Shown piece after piece: positions 47,891-59,117 of a stretch of DNA of 64,000 nt; the first letter of the stretch is position 1; each line of letters begins with the position of its first letter. A program made the translations under genes and the position numbers. Where the stretch lies: contig NZ_PGER01000001.1 in assembly GCF_002797935.1 (NCBI RefSeq), positions 1,984,001 through 2,048,000 of the forward strand, written 5' to 3'. This DNA is from Flavobacterium sp. 1. GTDB lineage: Bacteria > Bacteroidota > Bacteroidia > Flavobacteriales > Flavobacteriaceae. The notes under the pieces are model-generated. The model was not told where the DNA came from. It saw only the letters and a program-made list of their open reading frames with translations, and made no database searches.

Positions 47891-47945
47891 AACAAAACCA
47901 TTATTTAATAAGATTATACATCTCATTAAATAATGGTTTTGTTTT
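47889..47945. terminator. Bidirectional terminator between convergent genes
   Basis: A perfect inverted repeat, 47889-47909 with 47925-47945 (AAAACAAAACCATTAT... and its complement), directly after the NlpC stop. The arms end in T-rich sequence on both strands, so it can serve the NlpC gene and the TPR gene converging from 48006. Confidence 0.85.
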
Positions 47946-48005
47946 AAATTAGTATTAAAGGATTACCTTAAAAAAAATCTATAATATTTCTAGCATTTTT
48001 TTACT

Positions 48006-49070
48006 CTACATAGCTGCCTTAAGCGCATTATACTCATTAGTCATATCTAACGAACGGTAAACACTTAATAACGATTTGACAACATCTTGATTTTTTGGAT
48101 CAATATCCAATGCTTTTTTAAGATACGGGATTGCACTTTTAACCAAATTATCTTTTTTAATTTTTAGTACATCATATTGCTCCATTTCTTTTGGAGTATT
48201 GCCTAAAGCTGACATTTGATCTAACAATGTTTTTTTAGACTCTAATTTAACATAAGCCAAGTTAATATAAGCGTCAATATATTTAGGATCCAATTCTATA
48301 ACTTTATTATAGCAAATTTCAGAATTTCCCAAATCATTTTTACTCAAATAAATATATGCCAAATTCTTATTAACCTCTAGCCTTTTAGAGGGAGAAAATT
48401 CATCTCTAGGCTTTTCATAAAGACCTGCTGTAATCCCTGAATCTCTCGCTCCACCAGAAACAAAAGCATCTTCTTCTTTTGTTTTTTTATTAGTAGCATA
48501 ATAAATAATTCTTTTTCCAGAATAATTAATCTTTTTTAATTCTTCATAATATTTAATAGAAGAATCATAATCCTTAGCCGTCATAGCTGCCGCAGCAGCA
48601 TTAAATAAATTCAAAGTATCTCTTTTATCAAACAAATAAACTTTGTAGCTCTTTTCAGCACTCTCTTTATATTTTCCATTTTTAAAATCATCAACTGCGC
48701 CATTAACCAGTTTAGATTTCATCTCTTTTAATGCAGTATTAGCCTGTAAGGAATATTTATATTTGCCTGCTTCATTTTCTGCATTAATCAATTCCTGATA
48801 TGCTTCAGAAGCCAATGAAAAATTATTAGCTGCATCAATGTTTTTTGTCGCTAAATCCTTTAATATATTTCCCTTTAAAAAATAAAAATCAGATTTATCT
48901 TCATCATTTGCATTAACAATAAGATATTCTGTCTTTTTTAAAACTCCCAATGCATCTTGAGATTTTCCGCTCGCAAAAACTGATTGAGCTTCTTTTATTT
49001 GTCCTTTTTGGGCATTAACACAAACATTTATCAATAACACTATTGATAGTATTACAAATTTTCTTTTCAT
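48006..49070 (-). CDS. Secreted tetratricopeptide repeat protein (short paralogue)
   Basis: A 354-residue protein with signal peptide ending CVNAQ. Helical repeats occur across its length, including AKDYDSSIKYYEELKKINYSG (about 162-182) and NDLGNSEICYNKVIELDPKYIDAYINLAYVKLES (about 246-279), the latter a clear TPR. It is a paralogue of the protein encoded at 49615: the ends (signal peptide-AQKG, LVNGA, LYEKPR/PSKR, VIELDPKYIDAYIN, SAIPYLKKALDIDP, and LKAAM) align throughout. It lacks a segment of about 70 residues (two TPR units) present in the longer copy. Likely periplasmic scaffold; no specific function can be assigned. Confidence 0.82.
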   Translation of the reverse strand: MKRKFVILSIVLLINVCVNAQKGQIKEAQSVFASGKSQDALGVLKKTEYLIVNANDEDKSDFYFLKGNILKDLATKNIDAANNFSLASEAYQELINAENEAGKYKYSLQANTALKEMKSKLVNGAVDDFKNGKYKESAEKSYKVYLFDKRDTLNLFNAAAAAMTAKDYDSSIKYYEELKKINYSGKRIIYYATNKKTKEEDAFVSGGARDSGITAGLYEKPRDEFSPSKRLEVNKNLAYIYLSKNDLGNSEICYNKVIELDPKYIDAYINLAYVKLESKKTLLDQMSALGNTPKEMEQYDVLKIKKDNLVKSAIPYLKKALDIDPKNQDVVKSLLSVYRSLDMTNEYNALKAAM

Positions 49071-49560
49071 TAGGTTAAGTTTTAGATTATTATAGGTTTT
49101 GGTTTTGGTTTAAGATTTTAAAAAGAATATAAACAATTTGATTACCGAAGGTTCTCAGCACACAAACTATATTCTCAAATATGGATCCAAAATTTTAGTC
49201 GATTATGAAAATCAACTATGCAGCGTAGTTTTTTATCATATTTTATAGTTATGGGGGTTAGACATTCAATTAATTATTTTTTTAGAAAAATCATTTTTTT
49301 TAACAATATATAATTTACAATGTATTTTTACTGCATTTTTTTTATCAAATATTTTAATTTTCATCTAAAATAAAATTAAAAATTGATAATACAAGTTTTT
49401 TTTAAACAATTTTTTAATTTAATTATAACGATTTCGTAAACAGCATAAAAAACTCCATTTCTCGATTTTTTTAATCATTATTCAAACATAAATCCATCAT
49501 AAGAATACTAAACAGACCTAGTAAATGATTTTATTTGATTCCATAAAATCATAAACAAAA
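49071..49560. other. AT-rich gap between the two TPR genes
   Basis: About 490 bases with many A/T runs, no open frame of substance, no tRNA and no clear repeat. It must hold the promoter of the shorter TPR gene, since a terminator for the longer one lies at its right edge; I found no exact TAnnTTTG on the minus strand. Confidence 0.5.
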
Positions 49561-49594
49561 AAAATCCTGCTCTGAGGTTATCAAGCAGGATTTT
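49561..49594 (-). terminator. Terminator of the longer TPR gene
   Basis: AAAATCCTGCT (49561-49571) pairs with AGCAGGATTTT (49584-49594); read on the minus strand it ends in a T run. It is about 20 bases after the stop codon at 49615. Confidence 0.85.
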
Positions 49595-49614
49595 ATTATC
49601 TTTTTAAAAGTAGT

Positions 49615-50883
49615 TTACATTTTAGCCTTCAAAGCTTTGTATTCTGCTGTCATTTCTAGAGCACTATAAACATTCAGTAATGTCTTAGTAACATCTGCAT
49701 TACTAGGGTCTAATTCGACTGCCTTTTGTAAGTAAGGAATAGTACTTTTAAATAAGTCTTCTCTCTTCTTTTTCAAAATATTATATTTTTTTGTATCATC
49801 CGCAGAAGTGCCTAATTTATTCATGCCATCAATGATATTTTTTTCATCATCAAGCTTCATCGCCGCCATATTAATATAAGCATTAGTATATTTTGGGTTT
49901 AATTCTATAACTTTATTATAAAACTTTTCCGCTTCGCTATAATTTTTTGCTTGAGCACTTATAACACCCAAATTAAAAATCAAATCAACATCATTTGGAT
50001 TTTTTTCTACAGCTTCAGAGATTAATTTTTTATATGTATCCATATCTTTCGTTTCAAGATACAAATTAGCTTCGGTCAACAGTAACGAATTATCATCTGG
50101 ATTCGTTTTTCTAGCGGCAGCAACTGCCTTCTTAGCTTCATCAATTTTCCCTTGCTGCACATAAATCAAAGCCACATTTTTATATATTTCTCCTCTTTTA
50201 GAAGGCACATTTTCAACTCTTGGTTTTTCATGAGTCCCCATTTTAACCATTCTGTCTCTATCAGCAGCTGTATTGAAAAAATCTTCTTGACCATTCACTT
50301 TATTAACTGCATAATAATAAGTTGCTTTTCCAGAATAATTCAGCACTTTTAACTCTTCATAAAGTTTCAAAGCATTGTCATAATCTTTTGCATTAACATA
50401 AGTTGAAGCAGCATAATAAAGATTTATAGTGTCTTTTTTTTCTAATAAATAAGCCTGGTAAAGTTTTTGAGCTCCCTCGGCATCTTTGTTTACTTTAGTA
50501 TCTTCAATTGCACCATTAACTAATTTTCCTTTAATCTGAACGATTGAAGTTGCCGCTTGTGCAGAATACTTTGCCTTACCCGAAACTTTTTCAGCCTCTA
50601 TTAAATCCTGATAAGCTTTTGCTGCTAAAATCAAATTCTTATCCGCATCAACTTTTTTATTAGATAAATCAAAATACGCATTCCCTTTTACAAATAAGAA
50701 CTGAGCCTTTTCAGCATCAGGAGCATTAGTTGTTAAATATTCAGCTCCTGTCAAAACAGTAATTGCCTCTTCAGACTTTCCGTCTTTTAATAATTTTTCT
50801 GCAGCTTTAATTTCATTTTTTTGAGCAAAGCTCGTTACTGATAAAAATAATGCTGACGCAATTATTACATATCTACTTTTCAT
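49615..50883 (-). CDS. Secreted tetratricopeptide repeat protein (long paralogue)
   Basis: A 422-residue protein with signal peptide ending VTSFAQ. Multiple TPR units are visible: QGKIDEAKKAVAAARKTNPDDNSLLLTEANLYLETKD and AKNYSEAEKFYNKVIELNPKYTNAYINMAAMKLDD (about 310-345) are the clearest. Lysine and alanine are abundant. Paralogous to the protein at 48006, with the extra two repeats at about 240-305. It lies 41 bases beyond the gyrA stop on the same strand, so it could be read from gyrA transcription, an arrangement I believe is common in flavobacteria. A role in envelope assembly is conceivable but not shown by the sequence. Confidence 0.83.
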   Translation of the reverse strand: MKSRYVIIASALFLSVTSFAQKNEIKAAEKLLKDGKSEEAITVLTGAEYLTTNAPDAEKAQFLFVKGNAYFDLSNKKVDADKNLILAAKAYQDLIEAEKVSGKAKYSAQAATSIVQIKGKLVNGAIEDTKVNKDAEGAQKLYQAYLLEKKDTINLYYAASTYVNAKDYDNALKLYEELKVLNYSGKATYYYAVNKVNGQEDFFNTAADRDRMVKMGTHEKPRVENVPSKRGEIYKNVALIYVQQGKIDEAKKAVAAARKTNPDDNSLLLTEANLYLETKDMDTYKKLISEAVEKNPNDVDLIFNLGVISAQAKNYSEAEKFYNKVIELNPKYTNAYINMAAMKLDDEKNIIDGMNKLGTSADDTKKYNILKKKREDLFKSTIPYLQKAVELDPSNADVTKTLLNVYSALEMTAEYKALKAKM

Positions 50884-50923
50884 ATTAATTTATTTTATAT
50901 TTACTTATTCAATTACTGTGTAA

Positions 50924-53569
50924 CTATTCCTCGTTATCAGTATCGTCTTCATCTGAATCATCTTCTTCTACTTCATCTTCAGAATCGTTGTCATCGTCAT
51001 CTGCAGTACCATCATCTTCAAGTACTTCAAGTACTGGTTTCACCCTTTCGATTACTTCTGCCTCGATAACATTTCCATCTTCATCAACAATAACTTCTGC
51101 AACATCATCTTTCATTACCTTAGTAACTGCCGCTATCGAATCATTTCCTTTCAGATTAATTAACTTAACTCCTTGAGTTGCACGCCCCATAACGCGTAAA
51201 TCTTCAATAGCCATCCTGATTGTTAAACCTGACTTATTGATAATCATTAAATCATCTGCATCTGTTACAGCATTTATAGAAATCAATTTTCCTGTTTTTT
51301 CCGTAATATTTAAGGTCTTAACTCCTTTACCTCCACGGTTTGTAATTCTATAGACATCTTCACCGTCTTCATCAACTAATTTGGTACGTTTGCCATATCC
51401 GTTTTCTGTAACAACTAAAATTTGTGAATCATTAATATCATCTTTATCAACAGTAACCATACCAATTACTTCATCAGCATCATCCTTTAATGTAATTCCG
51501 CGGACTCCAGAAGCAGTTCTTCCCATCGGACGTGTTTTGGTCTCTTCAAAACGAACTAATTTCCCAGATTTAACAGCTAAAATGATTTGGCTTTCACCAT
51601 TAGTTAATTTTGCTTCTAATAATTCATCTCCTTCTTTAATAGTAATTGCAGCAACACCATTTACTCTAGGTTTAGAATATTTTTCTAAAGATGTTTTCTT
51701 AACCTGACCTTTTTTGGTTACCATTACAAGGTTATGACTGTTGATATAATCTTTATCTTTTAAATCTTGTGTGCAGATAAATGCTTTTACTTTATCATCA
51801 CTTTCGATGTTTACCAAGTTTTGGATTGCTCTACCTTTAGCCGTTTTACTTCCTTCTGGAATTTCATAAACACGCATCCAGAAACATTTCCCTTTTTGAG
51901 TAAAGAACATCATGTACTGATGATTAGTTGCCACATACATGTGTTCTAAGAAATCCTGATCTCTTGTTCCTGCGCTTTTTTGACCAACTCCTCCTCTATT
52001 TTGTGTTTTGTATTCCGTAAGATTTGTACGTTTGATATAACCAGCATGAGAAATTGTAATAACCACATTTTCATCTGCAATTAAATCCTCTATACTAACA
52101 TCTCCTCCTGAATATTCGATTTGAGAACGACGTTCATCACCATACTTTTCACGAATCTCTTCAAGTTCTTCCTTAATTAATGCCGTTCTTAAATTTACAT
52201 CAGCTAATAAAGCTTTCAAATGCTCTATTAACTTCATCAACTCTTCGTATTCAGCTCTTAATTTATCCTGTTCCAGTCCTGTTAACTGACGCAGACGCAT
52301 TTCTACAATCGCTCTAGCCTGAATATCTGATAAATTAAATCGCTCAATCAATTTTTCACGAGCTTCTTCAATATTTTTAGACCCTCTAATTAACGCTATA
52401 ACTTCATCAATATTATCTGACGCAATAATTAAACCTTCTAAAATATGAGCTCTTTCTTCGGCTTTACGCAATTCAAATTGAGTTCTGCGTACAACAACAT
52501 CGTGACGGTGCTCAATAAAATAATGAATCATATCTTTTAGATTCAACATTTGAGGACGGCCTTTTACCAATGCAATATTATTTACACTGAAAGATGATTG
52601 TAATTGCGTGTATTTATATAAGGTATTCAAAACCACATTTGGCGTTGCATCACGTTTCAATATATAAACGATACGCATACCATTTCTATCCGATTCGTCA
52701 CGAATATTCGCAATTCCTTCAATTTTCTTTTCGTTAACCAAATCAGCAGTACGCTTAATCATATCAGCTTTATTAACTTGATATGGAATTTCGGTAACGA
52801 TGATTGATTCTCTGCCGTCTACTTCTTCAAAACCAACTTTGGCACGCATAACAATACGCCCTCTACCCGTTTTAAATGCCTCACGAACACCTTCATAACC
52901 ATATATCACACCTCCAGTAGGAAAATCTGGAGCTTTAATATGATTCATCAATTCATCTATTTCAATATCGTTATTTTCAAGGTAGGCTAATGTACCATTG
53001 ATAACTTCAGTTAAATTATGTGGTGGCATATTAGTTGCCATACCTACAGCAATTCCTGTTGCTCCATTAATCAATAATGTAGGAACTCTGGTTGGCATTA
53101 CTTTTGGTTCATATAAAGTATCGTCAAAGTTAAGCTGGAAATCAACTGTTTCTTTTTCGATATCGGCCATAATTTCTTCCGAAATCTTTTTCATTCTGGC
53201 CTCAGTATAACGCATTGCTGCAGGGCTATCGCCATCTACAGATCCAAAGTTACCTTGTCCATCAACTAACAAATAACGCATACTCCATTCTTGAGCCATA
53301 CGCACCATAGCATCATAAACTGAGGTATCTCCATGAGGGTGATACTTTCCTAAAACTTCCCCGACTATTCTTGCAGATTTTTTGTGGGCAGATCTTGAGT
53401 TTACTCCTAAATCATACATTCCATAAAGTACTCTTCGATGTACTGGTTTCAAACCATCTCTTACATCAGGAAGCGCTCTTGAGACAATTACTGACATCGA
53501 ATAATCGATGTAAGCTGATTTCATTTCATCTTCAATGTTAATAGGAATTAACTTTTCTCCTTCAGACAT
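50924..53569 (-). CDS. gyrA: DNA gyrase subunit A
   Basis: An 881-residue type IIA topoisomerase A subunit. The winged-helix and tower domains carry [20 protein letters not shown] and the catalytic Tyr121 in [11 protein letters not shown]. The quinolone-determining loop reads [17 protein letters not shown]: Thr82 and Asp86 correspond to E. coli 83 and 87, so position 83 carries Thr instead of Ser. The C-terminal domain contains six beta-pinwheel repeats with the GyrA box-like [10 protein letters not shown] near residue 525, supporting gyrase rather than topoisomerase IV. The last about 45 residues are almost all Asp/Glu ([20 protein letters not shown]), an acidic tail known to modulate wrapping in some gyrases. 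Divergent from clpC. Confidence 0.97.
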   Translation of the reverse strand: MSEGEKLIPINIEDEMKSAYIDYSMSVIVSRALPDVRDGLKPVHRRVLYGMYDLGVNSRSAHKKSARIVGEVLGKYHPHGDTSVYDAMVRMAQEWSMRYLLVDGQGNFGSVDGDSPAAMRYTEARMKKISEEIMADIEKETVDFQLNFDDTLYEPKVMPTRVPTLLINGATGIAVGMATNMPPHNLTEVINGTLAYLENNDIEIDELMNHIKAPDFPTGGVIYGYEGVREAFKTGRGRIVMRAKVGFEEVDGRESIIVTEIPYQVNKADMIKRTADLVNEKKIEGIANIRDESDRNGMRIVYILKRDATPNVVLNTLYKYTQLQSSFSVNNIALVKGRPQMLNLKDMIHYFIEHRHDVVVRRTQFELRKAEERAHILEGLIIASDNIDEVIALIRGSKNIEEAREKLIERFNLSDIQARAIVEMRLRQLTGLEQDKLRAEYEELMKLIEHLKALLADVNLRTALIKEELEEIREKYGDERRSQIEYSGGDVSIEDLIADENVVITISHAGYIKRTNLTEYKTQNRGGVGQKSAGTRDQDFLEHMYVATNHQYMMFFTQKGKCFWMRVYEIPEGSKTAKGRAIQNLVNIESDDKVKAFICTQDLKDKDYINSHNLVMVTKKGQVKKTSLEKYSKPRVNGVAAITIKEGDELLEAKLTNGESQIILAVKSGKLVRFEETKTRPMGRTASGVRGITLKDDADEVIGMVTVDKDDINDSQILVVTENGYGKRTKLVDEDGEDVYRITNRGGKGVKTLNITEKTGKLISINAVTDADDLMIINKSGLTIRMAIEDLRVMGRATQGVKLINLKGNDSIAAVTKVMKDDVAEVIVDEDGNVIEAEVIERVKPVLEVLEDDGTADDDDNDSEDEVEEDDSDEDDTDNEE

Positions 53570-53779
53570 AAATATATTCTTAAATTAAAATTATTTTGTA
53601 TTAAAAAATCCCGCTAATATAAGCTTTCTCAATATTTTTTCAGGCATAAAGTAAGCATAAATTTATCCGATTTATTAACAAATTTTTATCGTCATTTAGT
53701 TAATAAATTAAGTTATTTTTAAGTCTCTATTCTTCATTTTTTTTGTCAATTAGCATTAATAGATTAATAAGGTATGATT

Positions 53780-53811
53780 TTTGCTTTTAAACTTCATGTT
53801 TACTAAATTTA
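53780..53811 (+). promoter_or_regulatory. Candidate promoter of clpC
   Basis: TTTG (53780-53783), a 20-base spacer and TAAATTTA (53804-53811, one mismatch to TAnnTTTG) lie upstream of the ATG at 53832. No CtsR-type operator is recognisable. Confidence 0.45.
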
Positions 53812-53831
53812 CATAACTATATTTAAACATT

Positions 53832-56378
53832 ATGGATGATAATTTTTCACCTAGAGTAAAGGACGTTATTACTTATAGCAAAGAAGAGGCACTGCGTCTT
53901 GGACATGACTTTATAGGTACTGAACATTTGATGCTTGGCATTCTGAGGGATGGAAATGGTAAAGCAATTCACATCCTGAACAACCTGTCAGTTGATCTTG
54001 ATCATTTGAGGAGAAAGGTTGAGATACTAAGCCCAGCGAGCCCTAGCATTGATGTCAGTGTAGAAAAGAAAAATTTACATCTGACGCGTCAAGCCGAACG
54101 AGCTTTGAAAACGACTTTTCTGGAAGCCAAAGTTTTCCAAAGTTCCTCTATTAGCACAGCACATCTGCTGCTGTGTATCTTAAGAAATGAAAATGACCCT
54201 ACAACCAAGCTATTGAATAAGCTCAAAATAGATTATGACATAGCTAAAGAACAATACATCAACATGACTCCAAACGAAGAAGAATTTTTAGAAAACTTGC
54301 CAAAAAACGAATCATATAATGATGATTCAGGACAAGATGACAGTCTCAAAGAAGGCAGTTTTAATAATCCAGCCAATAAATCTAATAAAAAATCAAAAAC
54401 TCCGGTTCTTGATAACTTTGGAAGAGATTTAACAGAAATGGCCGAGGAAGGAAAACTGGATCCTGTTGTTGGGCGTGAAAAAGAAATTGAACGTGTTTCT
54501 CAAATTTTGAGCCGTCGCAAAAAAAACAACCCCCTATTAATTGGAGAACCTGGTGTGGGTAAATCAGCTATTGCTGAAGGTCTTGCTTTGCGTATTATTC
54601 AAAAGAAAGTTTCCCGTATATTATTCAACAAACGTGTTGTAACTCTAGATTTGGCCAGTTTAGTTGCTGGGACAAAATATAGAGGCCAGTTTGAAGAACG
54701 TATGAAAGCCGTAATGAATGAGTTGGAAAAAAATGATGATATCATTCTTTTTATAGACGAAATTCATACTATTGTTGGTGCCGGTGGCGCTACTGGTTCG
54801 CTTGATGCTTCAAATATGTTCAAACCTGCTTTGTCAAGAGGAGAAATTCAATGTATTGGAGCTACAACTCTGGATGAATACAGACAATACATCGAGAAAG
54901 ACGGCGCGCTTGAAAGACGTTTCCAAAAAGTAATTGTAGAACCAACTTCGGTTGAAGAAACTATTGCAATTTTGAACAACATAAAAAACAAATATGAAGA
55001 TCATCATAATGTAATTTACACTCCAGAAGCAATTGAAGCTTGTGTTAAATTAACTAATAGGTACATGTCTGAACGTTTCTTGCCAGACAAAGCTATTGAT
55101 GCATTGGATGAAGCTGGATCTAGAGTTCACATCACCAATATTGACGTTCCAAAACAAATATTAGATTTAGAACGACAATTAGAAGAAGTTCGCGAGTTGA
55201 AAAATTTGGTTGTCAAAAAGCAAAAATATGAAGAGGCTGCTAAACTTCGTGACGATGAGAAAAAGATAGAAAAAGATTTAGCCATAGCACAAGAGCAATG
55301 GGAAGAAGATTCTAAAACCAATAGAATATTGGTAACCGAAGACAATGTTGCCGACGTTGTGTCTATGATGACTGGTATTCCAGTAAACAGAATTGCACAA
55401 ACTGAAAGCAATAAACTGGCTAAATTACCTGAGCTGATTCAAGACAAAGTAATTGGACAAAATGAGGCTGTTATAAAAATCGCTCGATCTATTCAAAGAA
55501 ACCGCGCCGGATTGAAAGACCCAAACAGACCTATTGGTTCATTTATTTTCTTAGGTCAGACTGGTGTTGGTAAAACTCAATTGGCCAAAGTTCTTGCCAA
55601 AGAATTATTCGATTCTGAAGATGCATTGGTTCGAATTGACATGAGCGAATACATGGAGAAATTTGCAATTTCAAGATTAGTTGGAGCACCTCCAGGATAC
55701 GTAGGATACGAAGAAGGCGGACAATTGACTGAAAAAGTGAGAAGAAAACCATATTGTGTTGTACTTCTTGATGAAATTGAAAAAGCGCATCCGGATGTAT
55801 TCAATATGATGCTTCAAGTATTGGACGATGGTTATTTAACTGATAGTTTGGGCCGCAAAATTGATTTCAAGAACACTATTATTATTATGACTTCTAATGT
55901 TGGAGCCCGTCAATTGAAAGATTTTGGGCAAGGAGTTGGATTTGGCACTGCTGCCAAAATCGCTCAAGCCGATGATAACTCCAAAAGCATAATCGAAAAT
56001 GCCTTAAAGAAAACTTTTGCACCTGAATTTTTAAATAGAATTGATGATGTAATTGTGTTTAACACTTTAGAAAAAGAAGATATCAATTTGATTATCGAAA
56101 TAGAGCTAAAAAAATTATACAGCCGTGTTAATGAATTAGGGTATCAATTGAAATTATCTGATGAAGCCAAAGCATTTATTGCGGATAAAGGGTTCGACAA
56201 ACAGTTTGGAGCAAGACCTTTAAAAAGAGCGATTCAGAAGTATGTTGAAGATGCTCTGGCAGAAGAAATTATCACTTCAAAAATCACTTCTGGTGACGAA
56301 ATATTCATGGATATTGAAGAGGGTTCACAAGAGTTAACTATAAAAGTTCACAAAGCAGAAGAACCTACAAATCAATAA
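53832..56378 (+). CDS. clpC: ATP-dependent Clp protease ATP-binding subunit ClpC
   Basis: An 848-residue Hsp100 unfoldase. Two Clp-N repeats occupy residues 1-145 ([34 protein letters not shown]). AAA-1 has Walker [10 protein letters not shown] and Walker [14 protein letters not shown]-2 has GQTGVGKTQ and [17 protein letters not shown]-type middle segment ([20 protein letters not shown], about 455-475) distinguishes ClpC from ClpA and ClpB. The ClpP-docking loop is VGFG near residue 705. It feeds unfolded proteins to ClpP. The gene is divergent from gyrA and followed by its own terminator. No mcsA/mcsB/ctsR genes, typical in Firmicutes, are present. Confidence 0.95.
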   Translation: MDDNFSPRVKDVITYSKEEALRLGHDFIGTEHLMLGILRDGNGKAIHILNNLSVDLDHLRRKVEILSPASPSIDVSVEKKNLHLTRQAERALKTTFLEAKVFQSSSISTAHLLLCILRNENDPTTKLLNKLKIDYDIAKEQYINMTPNEEEFLENLPKNESYNDDSGQDDSLKEGSFNNPANKSNKKSKTPVLDNFGRDLTEMAEEGKLDPVVGREKEIERVSQILSRRKKNNPLLIGEPGVGKSAIAEGLALRIIQKKVSRILFNKRVVTLDLASLVAGTKYRGQFEERMKAVMNELEKNDDIILFIDEIHTIVGAGGATGSLDASNMFKPALSRGEIQCIGATTLDEYRQYIEKDGALERRFQKVIVEPTSVEETIAILNNIKNKYEDHHNVIYTPEAIEACVKLTNRYMSERFLPDKAIDALDEAGSRVHITNIDVPKQILDLERQLEEVRELKNLVVKKQKYEEAAKLRDDEKKIEKDLAIAQEQWEEDSKTNRILVTEDNVADVVSMMTGIPVNRIAQTESNKLAKLPELIQDKVIGQNEAVIKIARSIQRNRAGLKDPNRPIGSFIFLGQTGVGKTQLAKVLAKELFDSEDALVRIDMSEYMEKFAISRLVGAPPGYVGYEEGGQLTEKVRRKPYCVVLLDEIEKAHPDVFNMMLQVLDDGYLTDSLGRKIDFKNTIIIMTSNVGARQLKDFGQGVGFGTAAKIAQADDNSKSIIENALKKTFAPEFLNRIDDVIVFNTLEKEDINLIIEIELKKLYSRVNELGYQLKLSDEAKAFIADKGFDKQFGARPLKRAIQKYVEDALAEEIITSKITSGDEIFMDIEEGSQELTIKVHKAEEPTNQ

Positions 56379-56401
56379 TTTAAAATATAAACATCCATAA
56401 C

Positions 56402-56441
56402 AAACCCGTTACGTTTTAATAACATAACGGGTTTATTCTTT
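56402..56441 (+). terminator. Terminator of clpC
   Basis: AAACCCGTTA (56402-56411) and TAACGGGTTT (56425-56434) form a perfect 10-bp stem followed by ATTCTTT, 23 bases after the clpC stop. Confidence 0.85.
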
Positions 56442-56452
56442 ATAGGATAATA

Positions 56453-56484
56453 TTGTATTTTTTAAAAACAAATATTTACATTTG
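56453..56484 (+). promoter_or_regulatory. Promoter of the RimK-fusion gene
   Basis: TTG (56453-56455), a 21-base spacer and TACATTTG (56477-56484), a perfect TAnnTTTG. The start of transcription would be near 56491, about 28 bases before the ATG. Confidence 0.65.
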
Positions 56485-56518
56485 ATACTCTATATAAAAG
56501 ATCAACCAAAATTAATTT

Positions 56519-57889
56519 ATGGTACAAAATAAAGTTATACTGGGTAGCGAAGAATGGTGCTCATTTCCAGAATTAGGAATTCCTACAATTAAAGCCCGAG
56601 TTGATTCTGGTGCCAAAACATCTGCTTTGCATGCTATTAATATTGCGCCATTTATAAAAAACGATGCCAATTGGGTAAAGTTTGACATCAATCCTATTCA
56701 AAACAATATCAAAACAGTTATTCATTGTGAAGCTCCATTAGTAGGGAAACGTATCGTAAAAAGCTCCAGTGGTTTTAGAGAACATCGTTATGTGATTCAA
56801 ACTAGTATAGCTATTGGCGATTCTAAATGGCCTATCGAAATGACGTTAACCAATAGAGATTCAATGGGTTTCCGAATGCTTTTGGGAAGAGAAGCCATGA
56901 GCGGAAGAATCCTTGTTGATCCCGAACAAAAATATCTTCTAGGACAACCAACTCCCGAAAGTTTAAAAGAATTATATGTAAACTCTGAGAAAGCCAGTTC
57001 AGGCTTACGAATTGGTCTTTTAGCCAGCAACCCTGAATTATACAGTAACAAAAGAATAATGGAGGCTGGCGAAATGAGAGGCCATGAAATGCATTTTTTA
57101 AACATCAAAGAATGCTACATGAAGTTAGATGCCAAAACTCCCGAAATTCATTACCGTGGCGGAAAAATATTAAATCAATTTGATGCTATTATACCGAGAA
57201 TTCGCCCCAGCATTACCTTTTACGGCTGTGCTTTAACGCGGCAATTCGAAGCTCTAAAAGTGTTTTGCTTAAACTCATCAACAGCTATTACGCAGTCCAG
57301 AGATAAATTATATTCTTTACAATTGCTGCTGAATCATGGTGTCGATATTCCAACAACAGGATTTGCAAATTCTCCATTGGATACAGATAATTTAATAAAG
57401 ATGGTTGGAGGATCGCCACTTATAGTAAAATTACTGGAAGGAACTCAAGGAAAAGGAGTTGTATTGGCAGAAACCAAAAAAGCAGCCGAAAGTGTAATCA
57501 ATGCTTTCAAAAGCCTAAATGCCAATATATTAGTTCAAGAATTCATTAAAGAAGCTAATGGAAAAGACATTCGTTGTTTTGTAATTGACGGTAAAGTGGT
57601 TGCTGCTATCCAAAGAGAAGCTATGCCAGGCGAATTTAGAGCAAACATTCATTTAGGAGGAACTGCTTCTATTATCAAAGTTACTGCAGAGGAGAAAAAG
57701 ATTGCCATAAAAGCAGCCAAAGCCATGGATCTAAAAGTAGCTGGAGTCGATATTATTCGTTCATCAAAAGGACCATTATTACTCGAAGTAAACTCTTCTC
57801 CCGGGCTTGAAGGAATCGAAGGCGCTACCAATAAAGATATTGCTGGAGAAATGATAAAAGCTATTGAGAAGAATTTTAAGATAAAATAG
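56519..57889 (+). CDS. rimK: Retropepsin-like protease (RimB-type) fused to RimK-family ATP-grasp ligase
   Basis: A 456-residue two-domain protein. Residues 1-140 match the ATP-dependent zinc protease/retropepsin-like family ([14 protein letters not shown], Asp29-Ser30-Gly31 as the aspartic catalytic triad; [13 protein letters not shown]). Residues 155-456 are the RimK ATP-grasp ligase ([88 protein letters not shown]). RimK adds glutamate residues to ribosomal protein S6 in E. coli, where the protease is a separate protein. Fusion of both activities in one chain implies coupled addition and removal. Target and activity in flavobacteria are not known to me. Confidence 0.9.
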   Translation: MVQNKVILGSEEWCSFPELGIPTIKARVDSGAKTSALHAINIAPFIKNDANWVKFDINPIQNNIKTVIHCEAPLVGKRIVKSSSGFREHRYVIQTSIAIGDSKWPIEMTLTNRDSMGFRMLLGREAMSGRILVDPEQKYLLGQPTPESLKELYVNSEKASSGLRIGLLASNPELYSNKRIMEAGEMRGHEMHFLNIKECYMKLDAKTPEIHYRGGKILNQFDAIIPRIRPSITFYGCALTRQFEALKVFCLNSSTAITQSRDKLYSLQLLLNHGVDIPTTGFANSPLDTDNLIKMVGGSPLIVKLLEGTQGKGVVLAETKKAAESVINAFKSLNANILVQEFIKEANGKDIRCFVIDGKVVAAIQREAMPGEFRANIHLGGTASIIKVTAEEKKIAIKAAKAMDLKVAGVDIIRSSKGPLLLEVNSSPGLEGIEGATNKDIAGEMIKAIEKNFKIK

Positions 57890-57958
57890 ATTTTAGAAAA
57901 TAGAAAAAAGAGCAAAGAATATAGAAAAATCTAATTGAATAATTTTCAACACTAAAAT

Positions 57959-58474
57959 ATGAATCCCTATCTAGATATTGTTATCCGAAGTGCTGCTGTC
58001 TATTTATTCATGGTTATTGCGTTGCGGGTTTTTGGCAAAAAAGAATTATCGCAACTCAATACCGCCGATGTAATTTTGATTTTACTGATAAGCAACTCCG
58101 TGCAAAATGCAATGGTAGGAAACAACACAACACTTTGGGGAGGTTTGGCAGCAGCGACAATTCTTTTCGCAATTAATTTCATCCTAAAAAAATTGATATA
58201 TCGGTATAAAAATTTCAGCAATTTCATGCTTGAAAAACCTGAAATCCTAATACACAACGGAACATTAGATTTCAAAAACTTGAGCAAGTTAGACATCACT
58301 TCAGATGAATTGAAAGAAGCCATGAGAGAACATGGCATAGAATATTTTAAGGATGTAAAACTGGCAATGCTTGAAATTGATGGAAACATTAGCATTATAA
58401 CTGGTGAATATACTTTAAAACAAACCCACTACAAACGCAAAAAGAATCATAAAAACTTAATCCAAGGAAATTAG
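57959..58474 (+). CDS. DUF421 (YetF-like) membrane protein
   Basis: A 171-residue protein with three N-terminal transmembrane helices (about 5-25, 32-50, 55-78) and a soluble cytoplasmic part (80-171) of the DUF421 type. The segment IRSAAVYLFMVIALRVFGKKELSQLNTADVILILLISNSVQNAMVG is typical. The related Bacillus proteins YetF and YdfS belong to spore membrane complexes, but function elsewhere is unknown. Slightly shorter than Bacillus relatives. It begins 69 bases after the RimK-fusion gene on the same strand and may be co-transcribed. Confidence 0.88.
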   Translation: MNPYLDIVIRSAAVYLFMVIALRVFGKKELSQLNTADVILILLISNSVQNAMVGNNTTLWGGLAAATILFAINFILKKLIYRYKNFSNFMLEKPEILIHNGTLDFKNLSKLDITSDELKEAMREHGIEYFKDVKLAMLEIDGNISIITGEYTLKQTHYKRKKNHKNLIQGN

Positions 58475-58570
58475 AGAATTGATTACTCCACTTAGATTTC
58501 TGTTCAGTTAGCAGTGTCTTAAATTTTTATCACCGAATAAGTTTTTTTCCATAAAATAAAGACCTATTCG

Positions 58571-59074
58571 CTATATAAGTTTCAATGTCATTTGATCTTC
58601 ATTAAAATATTTATTTTTCCACTTTATTGCATTTTTTTCAGAACCAAATGTTACAAAACCTTGCTTTTCGTATAGCTTCTTTGCATTTTCATTATTTGAA
58701 ATTACGGTCAAATTTATTTGTTCAATGTCTGAAATTCCTTTTACCCGTTCAACCAATTCTTCAATAAGCATTTTAGCAATTCCTTTTCCACGAAACTTTT
58801 CAGAAACATACATTCTAAATAAAATCCCTTTATGCCTTAATTTTTCTCTATCTGAACCATATCGCCCAAAACTCACTACACCTGCTAACTCATTATCTAC
58901 ATAAGCACTAAGAGTAAAACTATCAGACTTATCTTTTGTTGGAAATGGCGCATTTAAGTCATCGTTAGGTGTTATGCGAAAATTTTCTTCATCATTTATA
59001 AGTCCCGAATTCAAGAAGTTTTTATATTGCTCAATTTGATCAGATTTAATTTCTATTATTTTTAAATTATCCAT
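58571..59074 (-). CDS. GNAT-family N-acetyltransferase
   Basis: I choose the ATG at 59074 (MDNLKIIEIKSDQIEQ), because the residues encoded from 59104 to there lie close to a terminator and look unconserved. The protein of about 167 residues has the GNAT fold with the acetyl-CoA loop MYVSEKFRGKGIAKMLIEELVERV (motif R-x-x-G-x-G/A) and a C-terminal NEDQ-type NLTVISNNENAKKLYEKQGFVTFGSE. The substrate is unknown. It is isolated: convergent with DUF421 and behind the PiT terminator, so it must have its own promoter. Alternative start: 59104 or 59092. Confidence 0.85.
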   Translation of the reverse strand: MDNLKIIEIKSDQIEQYKNFLNSGLINDEENFRITPNDDLNAPFPTKDKSDSFTLSAYVDNELAGVVSFGRYGSDREKLRHKGILFRMYVSEKFRGKGIAKMLIEELVERVKGISDIEQINLTVISNNENAKKLYEKQGFVTFGSEKNAIKWKNKYFNEDQMTLKLI

Positions 59075-59117
59075 CTTTTTATTTTCTCTCATATTATTTT
59101 GCAATTATTTAAAGCAT

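Noticed and set aside
50988..51176. Serine-rich plus-strand frame
   Set aside because: Antisense shadow of the acidic Asp/Glu tail of gyrA.
52600..53569. ParC (topoisomerase IV) instead of GyrA
   Set aside because: The C-terminal domain has the pinwheel repeats with [10 protein letters not shown] and the length typical of GyrA.
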